The notes: generated by a model not told the origin, from the letters alone. DNA of 64,000 bases from Streptomyces rugosispiralis (GCF_024505145.1 NZ_JANIAA010000002.1:310001-374000); one strand, 5' to 3'; positions 26,008-36,867 are shown, numbered from the stretch's first letter. Numbers and translations are program-made.

Positions 26008-27387
26008 ATGGGAAAGATGACCAGACGTACGGCGTTCGCCATGGCGGCGGGTACCGTCACCGGCTCGCTGGTGATCAACACGGCCCCGGCGTCGGCCGAT
26101 GCCCCGGCGCCGGGACGGCCGGTGGCGCCCGGAGCCAATCCTGTTCTGCGAACCACCCTCATCACACAGGTGACGCCCAGGAACAACTGGCGCGTGACCG
26201 CCGTCGCCATCCGCTACGCGGCCCCCATCGACACACATGGCGGCGTCATCCCACCCTCCGCGTTCCAGGTCACCGCCGATCTCGGCGGGCAGAGCGCGGC
26301 CCGAACGGTCACCCGGGTCTACCCGAGCACCGTGGCCAGGACGGACGACCTCCCCGACGCGGGACGGCCGGGCGGATACCTCGTCATCGAGCTCGACCCG
26401 GACGACGCCAATGCGCGGGCCTCCGGCACCGACCCTCTTCCGCTCCATGGCGCGTACACCGTCAGGCAGGTGGCCGATGTGCGCACCCCCGGTGGTGACC
26501 TGGTGCTCGCGGCTGGTCCGTTGGCGATCCGGAACGACGACGTCATCAACCCGGTGGTCGCCGACTTCACAGCGGGATCGTTCACCGACTCCACGGGATT
26601 CGAGCTGGCCTTCCGGCTGTACCAGCCGGAAGGGTTCGTGCGGAGTCCGGGGGCGGCCGTGCGGTATCCGCTCGTCGTCACCCTGCACGGCGGTGGCGAG
26701 GTGGCCGACAACAACGTGACCCAGCTCACCGCCAATCGCGTCGCCGTCACCTTCGCCAAGCCCGAACGCCAGCGTCGGCACCCGGCGTTCGTGCTCGCCC
26801 CCCAGATCCCCCTGCCCCGCCCCATGGACGGACCCGACGGTACGGACTGGACCGACCCCAAGGTCCGCGCGGCGCTGGTCGAACTCATCGACGCCTTCAC
26901 GACGCAGCGCCCCGTCGACGCGGATCGGCTGTATCTCGTCGGCCTGTCATCGGGTGCTCGAGGCATCTTCAACCTGCTCCCGAGGCGTCCCCACACCTTC
27001 GCCGCGGCCCTGGCCACCGCCGGCTGGGGCGACCCGTCCACCATGGACGGGATCACCCACATCCCGATGTGGACCGACCACTCCATCGACGACCCGGTGG
27101 TCCCCTACCGCGAGGGACGGTTCGGAAAGCCCGGCACCTGGACGCTGATGAACACGCTGGAGAGCGCCGGGGCACGGGTCACCCGCGGGGAGTGGGCCAA
27201 CGACCTGCCGAAAGCGGAGTTCGAAGCCCGCTCCAGGGCCCTGCTGAACCGGGCCCGCCGGGCCGGCAGCCATGTGCTGTTCACGAGCTACACACCCGGA
27301 ACGACGCCGGTGAGCCCGCACTTCGCATGGGCCCAGACATACGAGAACGACGTCGTCATCGACTGGCTCTTCCAGCAGTCCCGTTAG
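26008..27387 (+). CDS. Tat-exported esterase with N-terminal beta-sandwich domain
   Basis: 459 residues, GGAGG before the ATG. MGKMTRRTAFAMAAG is a twin-arginine signal. Residues about 45-190 form an Ig-like domain (YAAPIDTHGGVIPPSAFQV ... PLHGAYTVRQVADV). The catalytic domain starts near 195 (FELAFRLYQPEG) and resembles CE1-type feruloyl esterases/PHB depolymerases: VVTLHGGGE (oxyanion loop) and LVGLSSGARG (GLSSG nucleophile Ser). IDDPVVPYR probably carries the Asp and VSPHFAW the His. Likely acts on acetylated or feruloylated polysaccharide or polyester outside the cell. Stands alone between the IclR gene and convergent folE. Confidence 0.8.
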   Translation: MGKMTRRTAFAMAAGTVTGSLVINTAPASADAPAPGRPVAPGANPVLRTTLITQVTPRNNWRVTAVAIRYAAPIDTHGGVIPPSAFQVTADLGGQSAARTVTRVYPSTVARTDDLPDAGRPGGYLVIELDPDDANARASGTDPLPLHGAYTVRQVADVRTPGGDLVLAAGPLAIRNDDVINPVVADFTAGSFTDSTGFELAFRLYQPEGFVRSPGAAVRYPLVVTLHGGGEVADNNVTQLTANRVAVTFAKPERQRRHPAFVLAPQIPLPRPMDGPDGTDWTDPKVRAALVELIDAFTTQRPVDADRLYLVGLSSGARGIFNLLPRRPHTFAAALATAGWGDPSTMDGITHIPMWTDHSIDDPVVPYREGRFGKPGTWTLMNTLESAGARVTRGEWANDLPKAEFEARSRALLNRARRAGSHVLFTSYTPGTTPVSPHFAWAQTYENDVVIDWLFQQSR

Positions 27388-27445
27388 GCGTACCCGCTGC
27401 TCGCAGGCGCGTAGACGAGCCGTCGCGGCACAGGAAACCGCCTAC

Positions 27446-27479
27446 GCGAGCGGCCGGGCCGTGCAGCGACCCCGCTCGC
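27446..27479. terminator. Hairpin immediately after folE stop
   Basis: GCGAGCGG (27446-27453) pairs with CCGCTCGC (27472-27479) over an 18-base loop, adjoining the folE stop at 27480 and facing the esterase stop. Confidence 0.4.
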
Positions 27480-28136
27480 TCACGAGGCCGCGCCGGTCAG
27501 GGCGAGGAATTCGGCGCGCGAGCGGGCGTCGGAACGCAGCAGCCCGAGCAGGGTGGAGGTCATGGTGCTCGATCCGGTGGCCTGGACGCCGCGCAGGGTC
27601 ATACAGGAGTGCTCGGCCTCGATCACCACACCGACGCCCTTGGGCTCCAGATGGGTCTGCAGCCAGTCGGCGACCTGCTTGGTCAGGCGTTCCTGGACCT
27701 GTGGGCGGCAGGCGAAGTGCTCGACGACACGGGCCAGCTTCGACAGGCCCAGGATGCGGCCGCCGGGCAGATAGCCGACGTGGGCGGTGCCGACGAACGG
27801 CAGCAGATGGTGTTCGCACACCGACCGGACGGGGATGCGGCGGGCCAGGACGAGTTCGTCGTAGCCCTCGTCGTTGGGGAAGGTGGTCAGGTCGAAGGGG
27901 CGCGGGCTGAACAGTTCGGCATACGCGCGGGCCATCCGGCCCGGTGTGCCGCGCAGGCTCTCCGACGCGGTGGAGATGCCCAGGGCGGTGAGGAACTGGC
28001 CGGCCGCGGCTTCCGCGGCGGCCAGGTCGATATCGCCGGACTCGTGGACCACTCGCAGGGCGGGGCCCGCGGGTGCCGGCTCCTCCTGGTCGTCCGGGTG
28101 TATTCGGGCGGTGGCGCGGGGCGCGAGCTCGGTCAT
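27480..28136 (-). CDS. folE: GTP cyclohydrolase I
   Basis: 218 residues from ATG 28136. SVCEHHLLPFVGTAHVGYLP gives the zinc Cys/His and the pterin pocket. GLSKLARVVEHFACRPQVQE and AEHSCMTLRGVQATGSS (third zinc Cys) complete the active site. It converts GTP to dihydroneopterin triphosphate for folate or other pteridines. The usual folE of Streptomyces sits in a fol operon with ftsH; this one stands alone behind a 16-codon ORF and faces a SufR-like regulator, so it is probably a second, conditionally expressed copy. Confidence 0.93.
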   Translation of the reverse strand: MTELAPRATARIHPDDQEEPAPAGPALRVVHESGDIDLAAAEAAAGQFLTALGISTASESLRGTPGRMARAYAELFSPRPFDLTTFPNDEGYDELVLARRIPVRSVCEHHLLPFVGTAHVGYLPGGRILGLSKLARVVEHFACRPQVQERLTKQVADWLQTHLEPKGVGVVIEAEHSCMTLRGVQATGSSTMTSTLLGLLRSDARSRAEFLALTGAAS

Positions 28137-28137
28137 G

Positions 28138-28188
28138 TCAGCTGCCACCGATGCCCGGAGCCGCGGGCAGGACGAGGACGTTGTCCAT
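28138..28188 (-). CDS. 16-residue leader-type ORF upstream of folE
   Basis: MDNVLVLPAAPGIGGS, starting at 28188 about 6 bases after GGGAG and ending in TGA one base before the folE ATG. The ribosome binding site is better than that of folE itself, so translation of the peptide probably delivers ribosomes to folE. It could also be a small peptide product. Too short for any family assignment. Confidence 0.5.
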   Translation of the reverse strand: MDNVLVLPAAPGIGGS

Positions 28189-28351
28189 GGGGAACTCCCG
28201 AGATGAGCATGTCGAAGGCAGCCGGACACGCCTGGCTCCCAAACGAGTTTCGCCAATGAATCTTGGTCTTATTGAGGTGGCACGTCAAGCCACGCGGTGC
28301 GGAGAGCCAAAGGGCGCTTGTGCCCATGTGAGTGGGAGTTATCGTGCTCCG

Positions 28352-29155
28352 GTGGCTACTGACTCGACTCCGCCGCCCGACGCGGTCAACACCGCCATCG
28401 GCTCCGTCAGCGTCCTGAGCGAGGACTCGCGGCGGCGCATGTTCGTCTTCATCCGGCGTGCCGGCCGTGCCGTCACCCGTGACGAGGCCGCCGCGAGCGT
28501 CGGCATCTCCCGCAAGCTGGCCGCCTTCCACCTCGACAAGCTCGTCGACGCCGGCCTGCTGCGCGCCCGCTATGAAACGCCCGGCGGGATCCGCAAGGTC
28601 GGCAGACGGCCGAAGGTGTATGAACCCACCGACGCTCAGATCACGGTCAGCATCCCCGAGCGGCGCCATGAACTCTTGGCGGACCTGTTGCTGGACGCCG
28701 TCCTCACCGAGGGGGCCGACGAAACGGCCGCGCAGTCGGCGGTGCGGGCGGCCGAGCGGCGCGGCCGGCGGATGGGCGAGGCCGCGCGGGACGAGACCCG
28801 CCCCGGCCGCCTGGGCGCCGAGCGCGGACTGACCGTCTGTGAGCGCCTGCTGGACGAGTACGGCTACGAACCCGTCCGGGAAGCCCCCACCGAACTCAGG
28901 CTGCGCAACTGCCCGTTCCACCCGCTGACCGCGAAGGCCCCCGACTTGGTGTGCGGCATGAACCATGCCTTCCTCGGCGGCTACCTCAACGGCCTCGAGG
29001 TCAACGGGGTCCAGGCCGTGCTGGCTCCCGAGCCCGGCGAATGCTGTGTGCGGCTGGGCCCGAGCGATGCCGATCGCGATGACGAGGGCGGCCCACTGGC
29101 CCGGTCAATGATCAGCGGGGCCAGCGGGCGGCGGCCGGCTTCACCGGCAGAGTGA
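28352..29155 (+). CDS. SufR/ArsR-like winged-helix regulator with Cys-rich C-terminus
   Basis: 267 residues from GTG 28352 (GGGAG 13 bases upstream; GTG 28328 is an alternative). The N-terminal winged helix reads DEAAASVGISRKLAAFHLDKL. After about residue 180 comes RNCPFHPL, then DLVCGMNHAF, then GECCVRL: spaced Cys like those that bind a 4Fe-4S cluster in SufR-type regulators (COG2345). Probably an iron-sulfur or redox sensor. It is divergent from the folE unit with about 160 bp between, so folE is the likely target. Confidence 0.8.
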   Translation: MATDSTPPPDAVNTAIGSVSVLSEDSRRRMFVFIRRAGRAVTRDEAAASVGISRKLAAFHLDKLVDAGLLRARYETPGGIRKVGRRPKVYEPTDAQITVSIPERRHELLADLLLDAVLTEGADETAAQSAVRAAERRGRRMGEAARDETRPGRLGAERGLTVCERLLDEYGYEPVREAPTELRLRNCPFHPLTAKAPDLVCGMNHAFLGGYLNGLEVNGVQAVLAPEPGECCVRLGPSDADRDDEGGPLARSMISGASGRRPASPAE

Positions 29156-29193
29156 TCCCTCGAAGAGGCCTGGAGGACCAGAGGCCCAGACGC

Positions 29194-29865
29194 CTAGAAC
29201 AGGCGGTTCAGGCGCAGCGACAGGTAGCAGCCGCCGGGGCGGCCGTCGGTGTCGTCGCTCACGGTCACGGGGTGGCCCTCATAGGCCGTGTCGTAGGTGT
29301 CCTTGGGGCGGTAGTTCTTGCACTGCCCCCCGGCGTCGGCGCCGCCGTCGCCGTAGAACTGCACGTCGAGGCCTACGTCCGAGCGACCGGAGAGGGTGAA
29401 GGTGAGGTTGCACCAGCCCGCTCGGCCGTCGGTGTCCACCCGGATGTTGTCGCCGAAGGTCTTGAACGGCTTGATCGGGATCGGGTGCGGGCCCCCGTTC
29501 TGGCACTGGCTGTCGTCGCTGCCGGGCTCCGGCTCCCAGGTGTAGGTGGCGTTCAGGCCCGCGAGGGAGTTCGACGGGTCGTAGATGCCGAAGGCCAACT
29601 GGCAGCCGCCCGCGCGATTGTCGGTGTCCAGGCGGATGGCGGTGGACCAGTCGGGCGCGGTGACCCAACGCTCCGGCGGATTCGTCGGCCCGTCGCACTG
29701 GCCGTCGCCGTCGGGGTAGAAACGAACGCCCAGCTCGGGCGAGGCGTTGGCCGAGGACGGCGCGGCGCTGGCCGACGTGGCCGTCAGGCCGCTCACCATC
29801 AATAAGCCGACCGCCAGCGCGGATCCCATGCGGGCCGATCTGTTGCCCAGCTTCAGCTTTCTCAT
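29194..29865 (-). CDS. Secreted protein built of three Cys-paired repeats
   Basis: 223 residues; GGGAG precedes ATG 29865. Signal peptide to SGLTATSASA. The mature part holds three imperfect repeats of about 55 residues. Each has one early Cys (GQCDG, SQCQN, GQCKN) and the phrase DTDxRxGxC (DTDNRAGGC, DTDGRAGWC, DTDGRPGGC) followed by a hydrophobic strand. One disulfide per repeat is likely. The Asp-rich loops suggest calcium binding. No enzyme signature; I know of no name for the repeat. Confidence 0.75.
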   Translation of the reverse strand: MRKLKLGNRSARMGSALAVGLLMVSGLTATSASAAPSSANASPELGVRFYPDGDGQCDGPTNPPERWVTAPDWSTAIRLDTDNRAGGCQLAFGIYDPSNSLAGLNATYTWEPEPGSDDSQCQNGGPHPIPIKPFKTFGDNIRVDTDGRAGWCNLTFTLSGRSDVGLDVQFYGDGGADAGGQCKNYRPKDTYDTAYEGHPVTVSDDTDGRPGGCYLSLRLNRLF

Positions 29866-30452
29866 GTGTGTCTCCCAGGGTGTCTTCGCTTGATGCCGAA
29901 AAGGTGCCGAACCGTTCCACGAGCGCGCATGACCATCACTGAATTCCTGGCTGGTGCGTTGGAACAGGGCAGAGCAAGGAGGAGCGGAGAGGAACAGAGG
30001 GAAACCGAGGTGGATCAGAGGGGAGGGCGGATTGGACCCTCCCCGAACCGCGGCGCCGCGCCGACCGGGCGCGGCGACGACGACGGCAGAATTATCCAGG
30101 CCACGTCAGGACGAGCGGCAAGCTGGATACCGGCCAGGTATGGCCGAATCAGAGGCGCCTCCAGTGCGAAGGTGAATGTGGGGTTTCCTGGCGGTGGAGC
30201 GATGAGTGTGCGCTATCAGATGGGGTCTGTCCTGGGGAGGGGCCGGTCGACCCTGGGATGTGGACTACGGCCATCGGCTGAGGAGCGGGGCGCGTGGAGC
30301 CCGGCCGGAAGCGTTCATGGCCGAATATGGCGGGGAAGGGAAGGGGGTTTCTGGACACCACCCGCGATTGCGGGGAGCATGTCCGCCTGGCATACGCCGA
30401 TGGAGTCCGGCTCGCGTCCGGGGACACGGCCGCGCCGAGTCCCCGTCCGTCG
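29866..30452. other. Intergenic region, 587 bp
   Basis: Lies between the start of the secreted repeat protein and the end of soxG. It holds a purine-rich stretch (about 29,965-30,040) that may include the leader of the secreted-protein gene. I see no convincing coding sequence, RNA gene or strong hairpin in it. Confidence 0.5.
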
Positions 30453-31067
30453 TCAGGGCACCTCCGGCCCGCGGTACTCGCTCATCGCGTCGATGAGCCA
30501 GCGCGCCAGATAGTCGGCGAACGAGGACCGGGGGAGGAGCCGGTACGTCGGTGCGTCGTCGAGCTGCCGGAGCAGCACCGGGACGGGGCCCACCGTGGTC
30601 GACACCGCCCGCCCGGGGCCGAAGACCCGGGGGTGCAGGTCCAGCCGGCAGCCCTTTTCCAGCACCTGCCGGGCGACCGGGCCGCTCAGCTCCAGCGTGG
30701 TGCGGTTGGCCGAGACGTCCACGACCGAGCCCGGGTCCTCTGCGAGTGCCTGCCGCAACTCGACGGTGTCGACGGGCTCTTCGGACAGCACGAGCCACTC
30801 GTCGGGGCCGAGCCAGACGACCGTGTACGGGCCCGCTGCCGTGGTGTGCCCGCACTCCCGCGGCAGCGGTGTCCCCAGGGTCTTCGCCACGCGGTCGGCC
30901 GCTTCGGAGGCGAGGTCGAGGCGCAGGTTCACCATGGTGAGGAACGGCCGCTCGGCCAGCGTGACGCCCCGGGCGCCGGTGACGGCGGCCGCGCGCATCC
31001 GGTCCGCCAGATGTGCCAGGGGGCTGGTGCGCGGCGCCACCGGGCTCGCGTCGGTCGGCTCAGCCAT
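30453..31067 (-). CDS. soxG: Sarcosine oxidase gamma subunit
   Basis: 204 residues. The ATG at 31067 overlaps the end of soxA by 8 bases. [28 protein letters not shown] and [19 protein letters not shown] are typical of SoxG, the GcvT-fold subunit that helps hold the heterotetramer together. Last gene of the glyA-soxBDAG operon. Confidence 0.88.
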   Translation of the reverse strand: MAEPTDASPVAPRTSPLAHLADRMRAAAVTGARGVTLAERPFLTMVNLRLDLASEAADRVAKTLGTPLPRECGHTTAAGPYTVVWLGPDEWLVLSEEPVDTVELRQALAEDPGSVVDVSANRTTLELSGPVARQVLEKGCRLDLHPRVFGPGRAVSTTVGPVPVLLRQLDDAPTYRLLPRSSFADYLARWLIDAMSEYRGPEVP

Positions 31068-33954
31068 CTCGCTTGGTCCCTTCGGGGTCGTAGAGCACGG
31101 GTTCGGTGACCCGGACGGGGACGAGATCGTCGCCGACGGGGGCGAGGAGCGTGTCCCCGACGCGGTCCCGGCCGGCGGTGACCAGGGCGAGGGCGAACGG
31201 ACGGCCCAGCGCCTGGCTGTGGTAGCTGGAGGTGACATGGCCGAGCATCGGCACCGGCCCGGCCTCGGGGGTGACGGGCACGTTCGGCTCGATGAGCTGA
31301 GTGCCCTCGGGCAGCCGGGTGCTGCGGTCGCTCGGCACCAGGCCGACCAGGTGTTTGCGGTCGGCGCGGGAAGTGTCGGGGCGGGAGTGCGAGCGCTTGC
31401 CGATGAAGTCCTTCTGCTTGGAGACCACCCAGGACATGCCCGCGTCCCCAGGGGTGACGGTGCCGTCGGTGTCCTGGCCGACGATGATGTAGCCCTTCTC
31501 GGCCCGCAGGACGTGCATGGTCTCGGTGCCGTACGGGGTGATGTCGTACGGTCGGCCCACCGCGTACACCTCCTCCCACACCGCCAGGCCGTACCACGCG
31601 GAGACGTTGATCTCGTAGGCCAGTTCGCCGGAGAAGGAGATCCGGCAGATACGGGCCGGGATCCCGGAGGCCAGGGTGGTCTCGCGGAAGGCCATGAAGG
31701 GGAACGCCTCGTTCGACAAGTCGACGTCGGGGGCGAGATGGGCGACGACCTCGCGCGACTGCGGGCCGACCACGGCGATCGTCGTCCACTGCTCGGTCAC
31801 CGAGGTGCAGTGGACGTCGAGCTCGGGCCACTCGGTCTGCAGCCACTCCTCCAGCCAGTCCAGGACTCCGGCGGCGCCGCCGGTCGTGGTGGTCATGAAG
31901 TAGCGGTTCTCCTCGAGGCGCAGCGTGACGCCGTCGTCGAAGATCATGCCGTCCGGCTTGCACATCACGCCGTAGCGGGCCATGCCGGGCCTCAGCTTCT
32001 TGAAGCCGCCTGTGTAGACGCGGCCCAGGAACTCTCCGGCGTCCCCGCCCCAGATCTCGATCTTGCCGAGGGTGGAGGCGTCCATGAAGGCCACCCCCTC
32101 ACGGGCCGCGCGGCACTCGCGGGCCACGGCCGTGTCCATGTCCTCGCCGGGCCGGGGGTAGTACCAGGGGCGCTTCCACTGCCCGACGTCCTCGAACACC
32201 GCCCCCTGAGCGACATGCCAGTGATGGACGGAGGTCATGCGCTCCGGGTCGAACAGCTCACCGCGCTCCCGCCCGGCCAGGGCGGCGAAGGCCACCGGCG
32301 TGTACGGCGCCCGGTAGGCCGTGGTGCCGATCTCTCCGGGGGACGCGCCCGCGCCGAGGATCTCGGCGATGACACCGATGGCGTTGACACCGGAGGTCTT
32401 GCCCTGGTCGTTCGCCGTGCCGAGCGAGGTGTAGCGCTTGACGTGCTCGACACCGCGCATGCCGGTCCCGGTGGACCGCCGGATGTCGGCGACGGTGGCA
32501 TCGCGCTGCAGGTCCACGAAGTGGGTGTCCCAGTCGCCGGGCTCGCCCTCGGGGGCGGGCACCAGCCACAGCGCACGCGTCGGGCCGCCTCCGGGCCGCG
32601 CCTCGCCGGGCGACGGCAGGGGGACCGGGAACCCGGCGTCCGTCGCCGCCCGCGCACCGGCCCGCGCCCCTTCCGCCAGACAGCCGTCGAGGTCGTACGT
32701 CCCCCGGGCCGCACCGACGACCCGCTGGTCCCGTACGGTGCCGTCGGGGACGAAGGCGACCAGGTCCTCGTCCCAGCGCAGCGTGCCCTGGCGCTGGCTG
32801 TGCAGGTGCACCACCGGGCTCCAGCCGCCCGAGACGGCGAGCAGGCCGCAGTCGAACGTCTCCGGCTCGCCGGTGAGTCGACCCTCCTCATCGAGGGCCT
32901 GGACGGTGACGCCGGTGAGCCGGCCGTCGCCCGCGGTGCCGACCACCGCGCTGCCCGTCAGCACCCGCACCCCGGTCGACGTGGCGACCTCGGCGGCCCG
33001 GCGGGACAACTCGGGGCGCGCGTCCACGACGGCGGCGATGTCGATCCCTGCGGCGTGGAGGTCGGCGACTGTGTCGTAGGCGCTGTCGTTGGTCGTGCTC
33101 ACCACGGCCCGCGAGCCGGGGGCCACGGCGTATCGGTTGAGGTAGGAGCGTACGGCCGCGGCGAGCATCACCCCGGGCCGGTCGTTACCGGCGAAGACCA
33201 GCGGGCGCTCATGGGCGCCGGTCGCCAGGACCACCTGGCGGGCCCGGATGTGCCACAGCCGCTGGCGCGAGACGCCCTCGGAGGGGTCGGGCGCGGCGGC
33301 CCCGAGGTGATCGGTGCGCCGCTGCACGGCCAGCACATAGTTGTCGTCGTACGAGCCGAACGCCGTGGTGCGGCGCAGGACGACGGCCTCCGGGGCGGCG
33401 TCGAGCGCCGCGCGGACCTCGGCGACCCACCCGAGGGCGGTCTGCGCGCCGACCCTCTCGGCGCGCCCGGAGAGCAGCGAACCGCCGGGTTCGGGCTGGT
33501 CGTCGAGGAGGATCACCCGGGCGCCGGAGCCCGCGGCAGCGGCGGCGGCCGCGAGCCCGGCCGGTCCGGCGCCGATGACCAGGACGTCGGTGTGGACGTA
33601 CTTCTTGTCGTGGACGGCGGGGTCGGGGGCCGGGTCGAGCCGTCCCATCCCGGACAGCGTGGTGGCGGACAGGCCGTCGTACAGCTCCACGGCCGTCGCC
33701 GGAAGCATGCCCTCCGAGCACGAACCGCCGAGCTGCACCAGGGCGTTGGGCTCCTCGACGCCCGCGGTGACGATGCCACGCGGACGGCCGCGGTAGATCG
33801 ACGGGGCGACCTCGGCGACCCCGTTCGCCAGCATCGCCGAGGCCACGGTGTCTCCGGGGTGCCCGGTCAGCTCCCGTCCGTCGACGGTGAACCGCAGCAC
33901 GGTGTCGCGCTCGATACGGCCCCCGCCCGGGAGCCGGAATGGCTGGTCGGTCAT
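31060..33954 (-). CDS. soxA: Sarcosine oxidase alpha subunit
   Basis: 964 residues, the usual length. N-terminal 2Fe-2S-like domain remnant ([20 protein letters not shown]), then an NAD-binding Rossmann domain ([21 protein letters not shown], about residue 140) and a second dinucleotide motif. The C-terminal half (after about 590) is the aminomethyltransferase/GcvT-type domain that binds tetrahydrofolate: [31 protein letters not shown]. The complex oxidises sarcosine to glycine and forms 5,10-methylene-THF. The start overlaps the soxD stop (ATGA). Confidence 0.93.
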   Translation of the reverse strand: MTDQPFRLPGGGRIERDTVLRFTVDGRELTGHPGDTVASAMLANGVAEVAPSIYRGRPRGIVTAGVEEPNALVQLGGSCSEGMLPATAVELYDGLSATTLSGMGRLDPAPDPAVHDKKYVHTDVLVIGAGPAGLAAAAAAAGSGARVILLDDQPEPGGSLLSGRAERVGAQTALGWVAEVRAALDAAPEAVVLRRTTAFGSYDDNYVLAVQRRTDHLGAAAPDPSEGVSRQRLWHIRARQVVLATGAHERPLVFAGNDRPGVMLAAAVRSYLNRYAVAPGSRAVVSTTNDSAYDTVADLHAAGIDIAAVVDARPELSRRAAEVATSTGVRVLTGSAVVGTAGDGRLTGVTVQALDEEGRLTGEPETFDCGLLAVSGGWSPVVHLHSQRQGTLRWDEDLVAFVPDGTVRDQRVVGAARGTYDLDGCLAEGARAGARAATDAGFPVPLPSPGEARPGGGPTRALWLVPAPEGEPGDWDTHFVDLQRDATVADIRRSTGTGMRGVEHVKRYTSLGTANDQGKTSGVNAIGVIAEILGAGASPGEIGTTAYRAPYTPVAFAALAGRERGELFDPERMTSVHHWHVAQGAVFEDVGQWKRPWYYPRPGEDMDTAVARECRAAREGVAFMDASTLGKIEIWGGDAGEFLGRVYTGGFKKLRPGMARYGVMCKPDGMIFDDGVTLRLEENRYFMTTTTGGAAGVLDWLEEWLQTEWPELDVHCTSVTEQWTTIAVVGPQSREVVAHLAPDVDLSNEAFPFMAFRETTLASGIPARICRISFSGELAYEINVSAWYGLAVWEEVYAVGRPYDITPYGTETMHVLRAEKGYIIVGQDTDGTVTPGDAGMSWVVSKQKDFIGKRSHSRPDTSRADRKHLVGLVPSDRSTRLPEGTQLIEPNVPVTPEAGPVPMLGHVTSSYHSQALGRPFALALVTAGRDRVGDTLLAPVGDDLVPVRVTEPVLYDPEGTKRDG

Positions 33955-34247
33955 CGGTCTCCTCCGGCCTGGGGCAGTTCGGGGCGGGGCGCGTCCAGCC
34001 GGTAGGAGGCCAGCACCTGGTAGCTGACGGTGTCGCGCAGGACGTTGAACCAGCGGCGGCAGCCGGTGCTGTGCGTCCACCGCTCGGCGAACGGGCCCTT
34101 GGGGTTGTCCCGGTAGAAGACGTACGCGGCCCACTGCTCGTCGTCGAGGTCGGCGGGGCGTTCGGGGTAGGGGACATGGGCCTGTCCCCCGTAGTGGTAC
34201 TCGGCCTCGTCGCGGGGACCGCACCATGGGCAGGTGATCAGCAGCAC
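33951..34247 (-). CDS. soxD: Sarcosine oxidase delta subunit
   Basis: 98 residues: [20 protein letters not shown], with the CPWCG pair and downstream His that bind zinc in this small subunit, then [22 protein letters not shown]. Sits between soxB (40 bp upstream) and soxA (4-base overlap). Confidence 0.93.
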   Translation of the reverse strand: MLLITCPWCGPRDEAEYHYGGQAHVPYPERPADLDDEQWAAYVFYRDNPKGPFAERWTHSTGCRRWFNVLRDTVSYQVLASYRLDAPRPELPQAGGDR

Positions 34248-34287
34248 GGTGTCCTTCTCTCAGCGGGCTCTGGGCGGGGGTTGGTTC

Positions 34288-35508
34288 TCAGTGGGCCACG
34301 GCCGCGGCGCCGTGTTCGTCGATCAACGCGCCCGTCGCGAAGCGTTCGAGCGCGAAGGGGGCGTTCAGCGGATGCGGCTCGCCCGTGGCGATGGTGTGCG
34401 CGAAGGTCCAGCCGGCGGCCGGGGTGGCCTTGAACCCGCCGGTGCCCCAGCCGCAGTTGACGTAGAGGTTCTCGACGGGGGTGGTGCCGATGACGGGGGA
34501 GGCGTCCGGGGTGACGTCGACGATGCCGCCCCACGTCCGCAGCACATGGGCGCGGGCGAAGACGGGGAACAGCTCGACGGCGGCGGCCATCTGCCGCTCG
34601 ATGACGTGGAAGGAGCCGCGCTGCCCGTAGCCGTTGTACGAGTCGACGCCCGCGCCCAGCACCAGCTCGCCCTTGTGCGCCTGGGAGACGTAGACGTGCA
34701 CATGGTTCGACATGACCACGGTCGGGTGCACCGGCTCGTGCAGTTCGGAGACCAGCGCCTGGAGCGGATGGGACTGCACCGGCAGCCGGAAACCGGCCAG
34801 TTCGGCCAGCACACTGCTGTGCCCGGCGGCCGCGAGGCCGACCCGGCCGGCGCGGATGCGGCCACGGCTGGTCTCGACGCCCACCACCCGGTCGCCGTCC
34901 TTGACGAAGCCGGTGACCTCGCACCCCTGGATCAGGTCCACGCCCATCTCGTCGGCCCGGCGCGCCAGCGCCCACGCGACGTGGTCGTGCTTGGCGATAC
35001 CGGCCCGCGGCTGGAAGGTGGCGCCGAGGACCGGATACCGGGTGCGGGGCGAGACGTTGAGGATGGGGCAGACCTCGGCGACCTCGTCCGGCGCCAGCCA
35101 CTGGGCGTCCACACCGTTGAGGCGGTTGGCGCCCACCCGGCGCACGCCCTCGCGGACGTCCTGCAAGGTGTGCGCGAGGTTGAGCACGCCGCGCTGGCTG
35201 AACAGGAAGTCGTAGTCCAGCTCCTCCGGGAGGCCCTCCCACAGCTTGAGCGCGTGCTCGTAGATCGCCGCGCTTTCGTCCCACAGGTAGTTCGAGCGGA
35301 TGATCGTGGTGTTGCGCGCCATGTTGCCGCCGGCCAGCCAGCCCTTCTCCAGGACGGCGACGCCTGTGATGCCGTGGTTCTGGGCGAGGTAGTAGGCGGT
35401 GGCCAGGCCGTGGCCGCCCGCGCCGACGATGACGACGTCGTACGAGGAGCGCGGCTCGGGGTTGCGCCAGAGGAAGTCCGGGTGCTCCGGCGGCGGCTGG
35501 GCGGTCAT
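34288..35508 (-). CDS. soxB: Sarcosine oxidase beta subunit
   Basis: 406 residues. FAD-binding [20 protein letters not shown] at residue 23, then [22 protein letters not shown], matching the region with the covalent flavin and NAD/FAD sites of heterotetrameric sarcosine oxidase. The C-terminal [14 protein letters not shown] closes the FAD domain. It carries the sarcosine-oxidising site. The start overlaps the glyA stop by 4 bases. Confidence 0.93.
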   Translation of the reverse strand: MTAQPPPEHPDFLWRNPEPRSSYDVVIVGAGGHGLATAYYLAQNHGITGVAVLEKGWLAGGNMARNTTIIRSNYLWDESAAIYEHALKLWEGLPEELDYDFLFSQRGVLNLAHTLQDVREGVRRVGANRLNGVDAQWLAPDEVAEVCPILNVSPRTRYPVLGATFQPRAGIAKHDHVAWALARRADEMGVDLIQGCEVTGFVKDGDRVVGVETSRGRIRAGRVGLAAAGHSSVLAELAGFRLPVQSHPLQALVSELHEPVHPTVVMSNHVHVYVSQAHKGELVLGAGVDSYNGYGQRGSFHVIERQMAAAVELFPVFARAHVLRTWGGIVDVTPDASPVIGTTPVENLYVNCGWGTGGFKATPAAGWTFAHTIATGEPHPLNAPFALERFATGALIDEHGAAAVAH

Positions 35509-36821
35509 GCCGCGTCTCCGTTCGGGCGGGGGTAGAGGGGGAAGGCGGAGGCGAGCTTCTCGACCCGGTCGCGCAGCAGGCCCGCGCGCTCGTCGTCGAG
35601 CCGCTCGTCCTTCAGGGCCTGGGCGATGATGTCGGCGACCTCCCGGAACTCCGTCTCGCCGAAGCCGCGGGTGGCCAGGGCAGGAGTGCCGATCCGCAGC
35701 CCGGAGGAGACCATCGGCGGGCGGGGGTCGAACGGCACCGCGTTGCGGTTGACCGTGATGCCGACGCGGTGCAGCCGGTCCTCGGCCTGCTGCCCGTCGA
35801 GCGTGGAATTCCGCAGGTCGACGAGGACCAGATGGACTTCGGTGCCGCCGGTGAGCACCGTGATCCCGGCCTCGGCCACATCGTCGGCCAGCAGCCGTCC
35901 GGCGAGGATGCGGGCGCCGTCCAGGGTGCGCCGCTGGCGTTCCTTGAACTCCTCGCCCGCCGCCACCTTGAAGGCCACCGCCTTCGCCGCGATGACATGC
36001 TCCAGCGGGCCGCCCTGCTGGCCCGGGAAGACCGCCGAGTTGATCTTCTTGGCCAGGCCGGCACGGCTGAGGATCACCCCGCCGCGCGGGCCGCCGAGGG
36101 TCTTGTGGGTGGTGGTCGTCACGACGTCGGCGTACGGCACCGGGTTGGGGTGGAGGCCGGCGGCCACCAGCCCGGCGAAGTGCGCCATGTCCACCATCAG
36201 ATACGCGCCCACCGCGTCGGCGATCCGGCGGAACGCGGCGAAGTCCAGCCGGCGGGGGTAGGCCGACCAGCCCGCGACGATCATCTTGGGCCGGTGCTCG
36301 AGCGCCAGCCGCTCGACCTCGTCCATGTCGACGCGCAGATCGGACTCGGCCACGTGGTATGGCACGACGTTGTAGAGCTTGCCGGAGAAGTTGATCTTCA
36401 TGCCGTGGGTCAGATGGCCGCCGTGCGCGAGGTCGAGGCCGAGGATGGTGTCGCCGGGGGAGAGCAGGGCGAACATCGCGGCCGCGTTGGCCTGGGCGCC
36501 CGAGTGCGGCTGCACATTGGCGGCCTCGGCGCCGAAGAGCTCCTTCACCCGGTCGATGGCGATCTGCTCGACCACATCGACGTGCTCACAGCCGCCGTAG
36601 TAGCGGCGGCCGGGGTAGCCCTCGGCGTACTTGTTGGTCAGGACCGAGCCCTGGGCCTCCATGACCGCCGCCGGGGTGAAGTTCTCCGAGGCGATCATCT
36701 CGAGCGTGGACTGCTGGCGGCGCAGCTCGGCCTCCACCGCGGCGGCGACGGCCGGGTCGAGTTCGCTGAGCGGGAGGGTGAGAGGGGAGGCGAATGTGCT
36801 GGTCGACGGGTTGATTGCCAT
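35505..36821 (-). CDS. glyA: Serine hydroxymethyltransferase
   Basis: 438 residues. [34 protein letters not shown], and [16 protein letters not shown] with the PLP Lys are textbook SHMT. It interconverts serine and glycine with methylene-THF. As the first gene of the sox operon it consumes the glycine and one-carbon unit released by sarcosine oxidase, yielding serine. Confidence 0.95.
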   Translation of the reverse strand: MAINPSTSTFASPLTLPLSELDPAVAAAVEAELRRQQSTLEMIASENFTPAAVMEAQGSVLTNKYAEGYPGRRYYGGCEHVDVVEQIAIDRVKELFGAEAANVQPHSGAQANAAAMFALLSPGDTILGLDLAHGGHLTHGMKINFSGKLYNVVPYHVAESDLRVDMDEVERLALEHRPKMIVAGWSAYPRRLDFAAFRRIADAVGAYLMVDMAHFAGLVAAGLHPNPVPYADVVTTTTHKTLGGPRGGVILSRAGLAKKINSAVFPGQQGGPLEHVIAAKAVAFKVAAGEEFKERQRRTLDGARILAGRLLADDVAEAGITVLTGGTEVHLVLVDLRNSTLDGQQAEDRLHRVGITVNRNAVPFDPRPPMVSSGLRIGTPALATRGFGETEFREVADIIAQALKDERLDDERAGLLRDRVEKLASAFPLYPRPNGDAA

Positions 36822-36855
36822 CTGTGCACCATCCTGGGAGCCAACTAATGGGCAA

Positions 36856-36867
36856 CTGATATATCAG
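36856..36867. promoter_or_regulatory. Palindromic GntR-type operator between glyA and gntR
   Basis: CTGATATATCAG is a perfect 12-bp palindrome 35 bp before the glyA start (minus strand) and 51 bp before the GntR start (plus). AT-rich core in GC-rich DNA. The likely operator of the GntR/FCD protein. Confidence 0.7.

Noticed and set aside
29866..30452. Possible genes in the gap between the secreted protein and soxG
   Set aside because: Open frames exist on both strands but lack ribosome binding sites, codon bias and any recognisable motif.
30595..34005. A very long open frame (over 1,100 codons) on the plus strand opposite soxA
   Set aside because: It is antisense to a clear soxA gene, its composition is a mirror of high third-position GC coding, and it shows no domain. 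Treated as a shadow frame.
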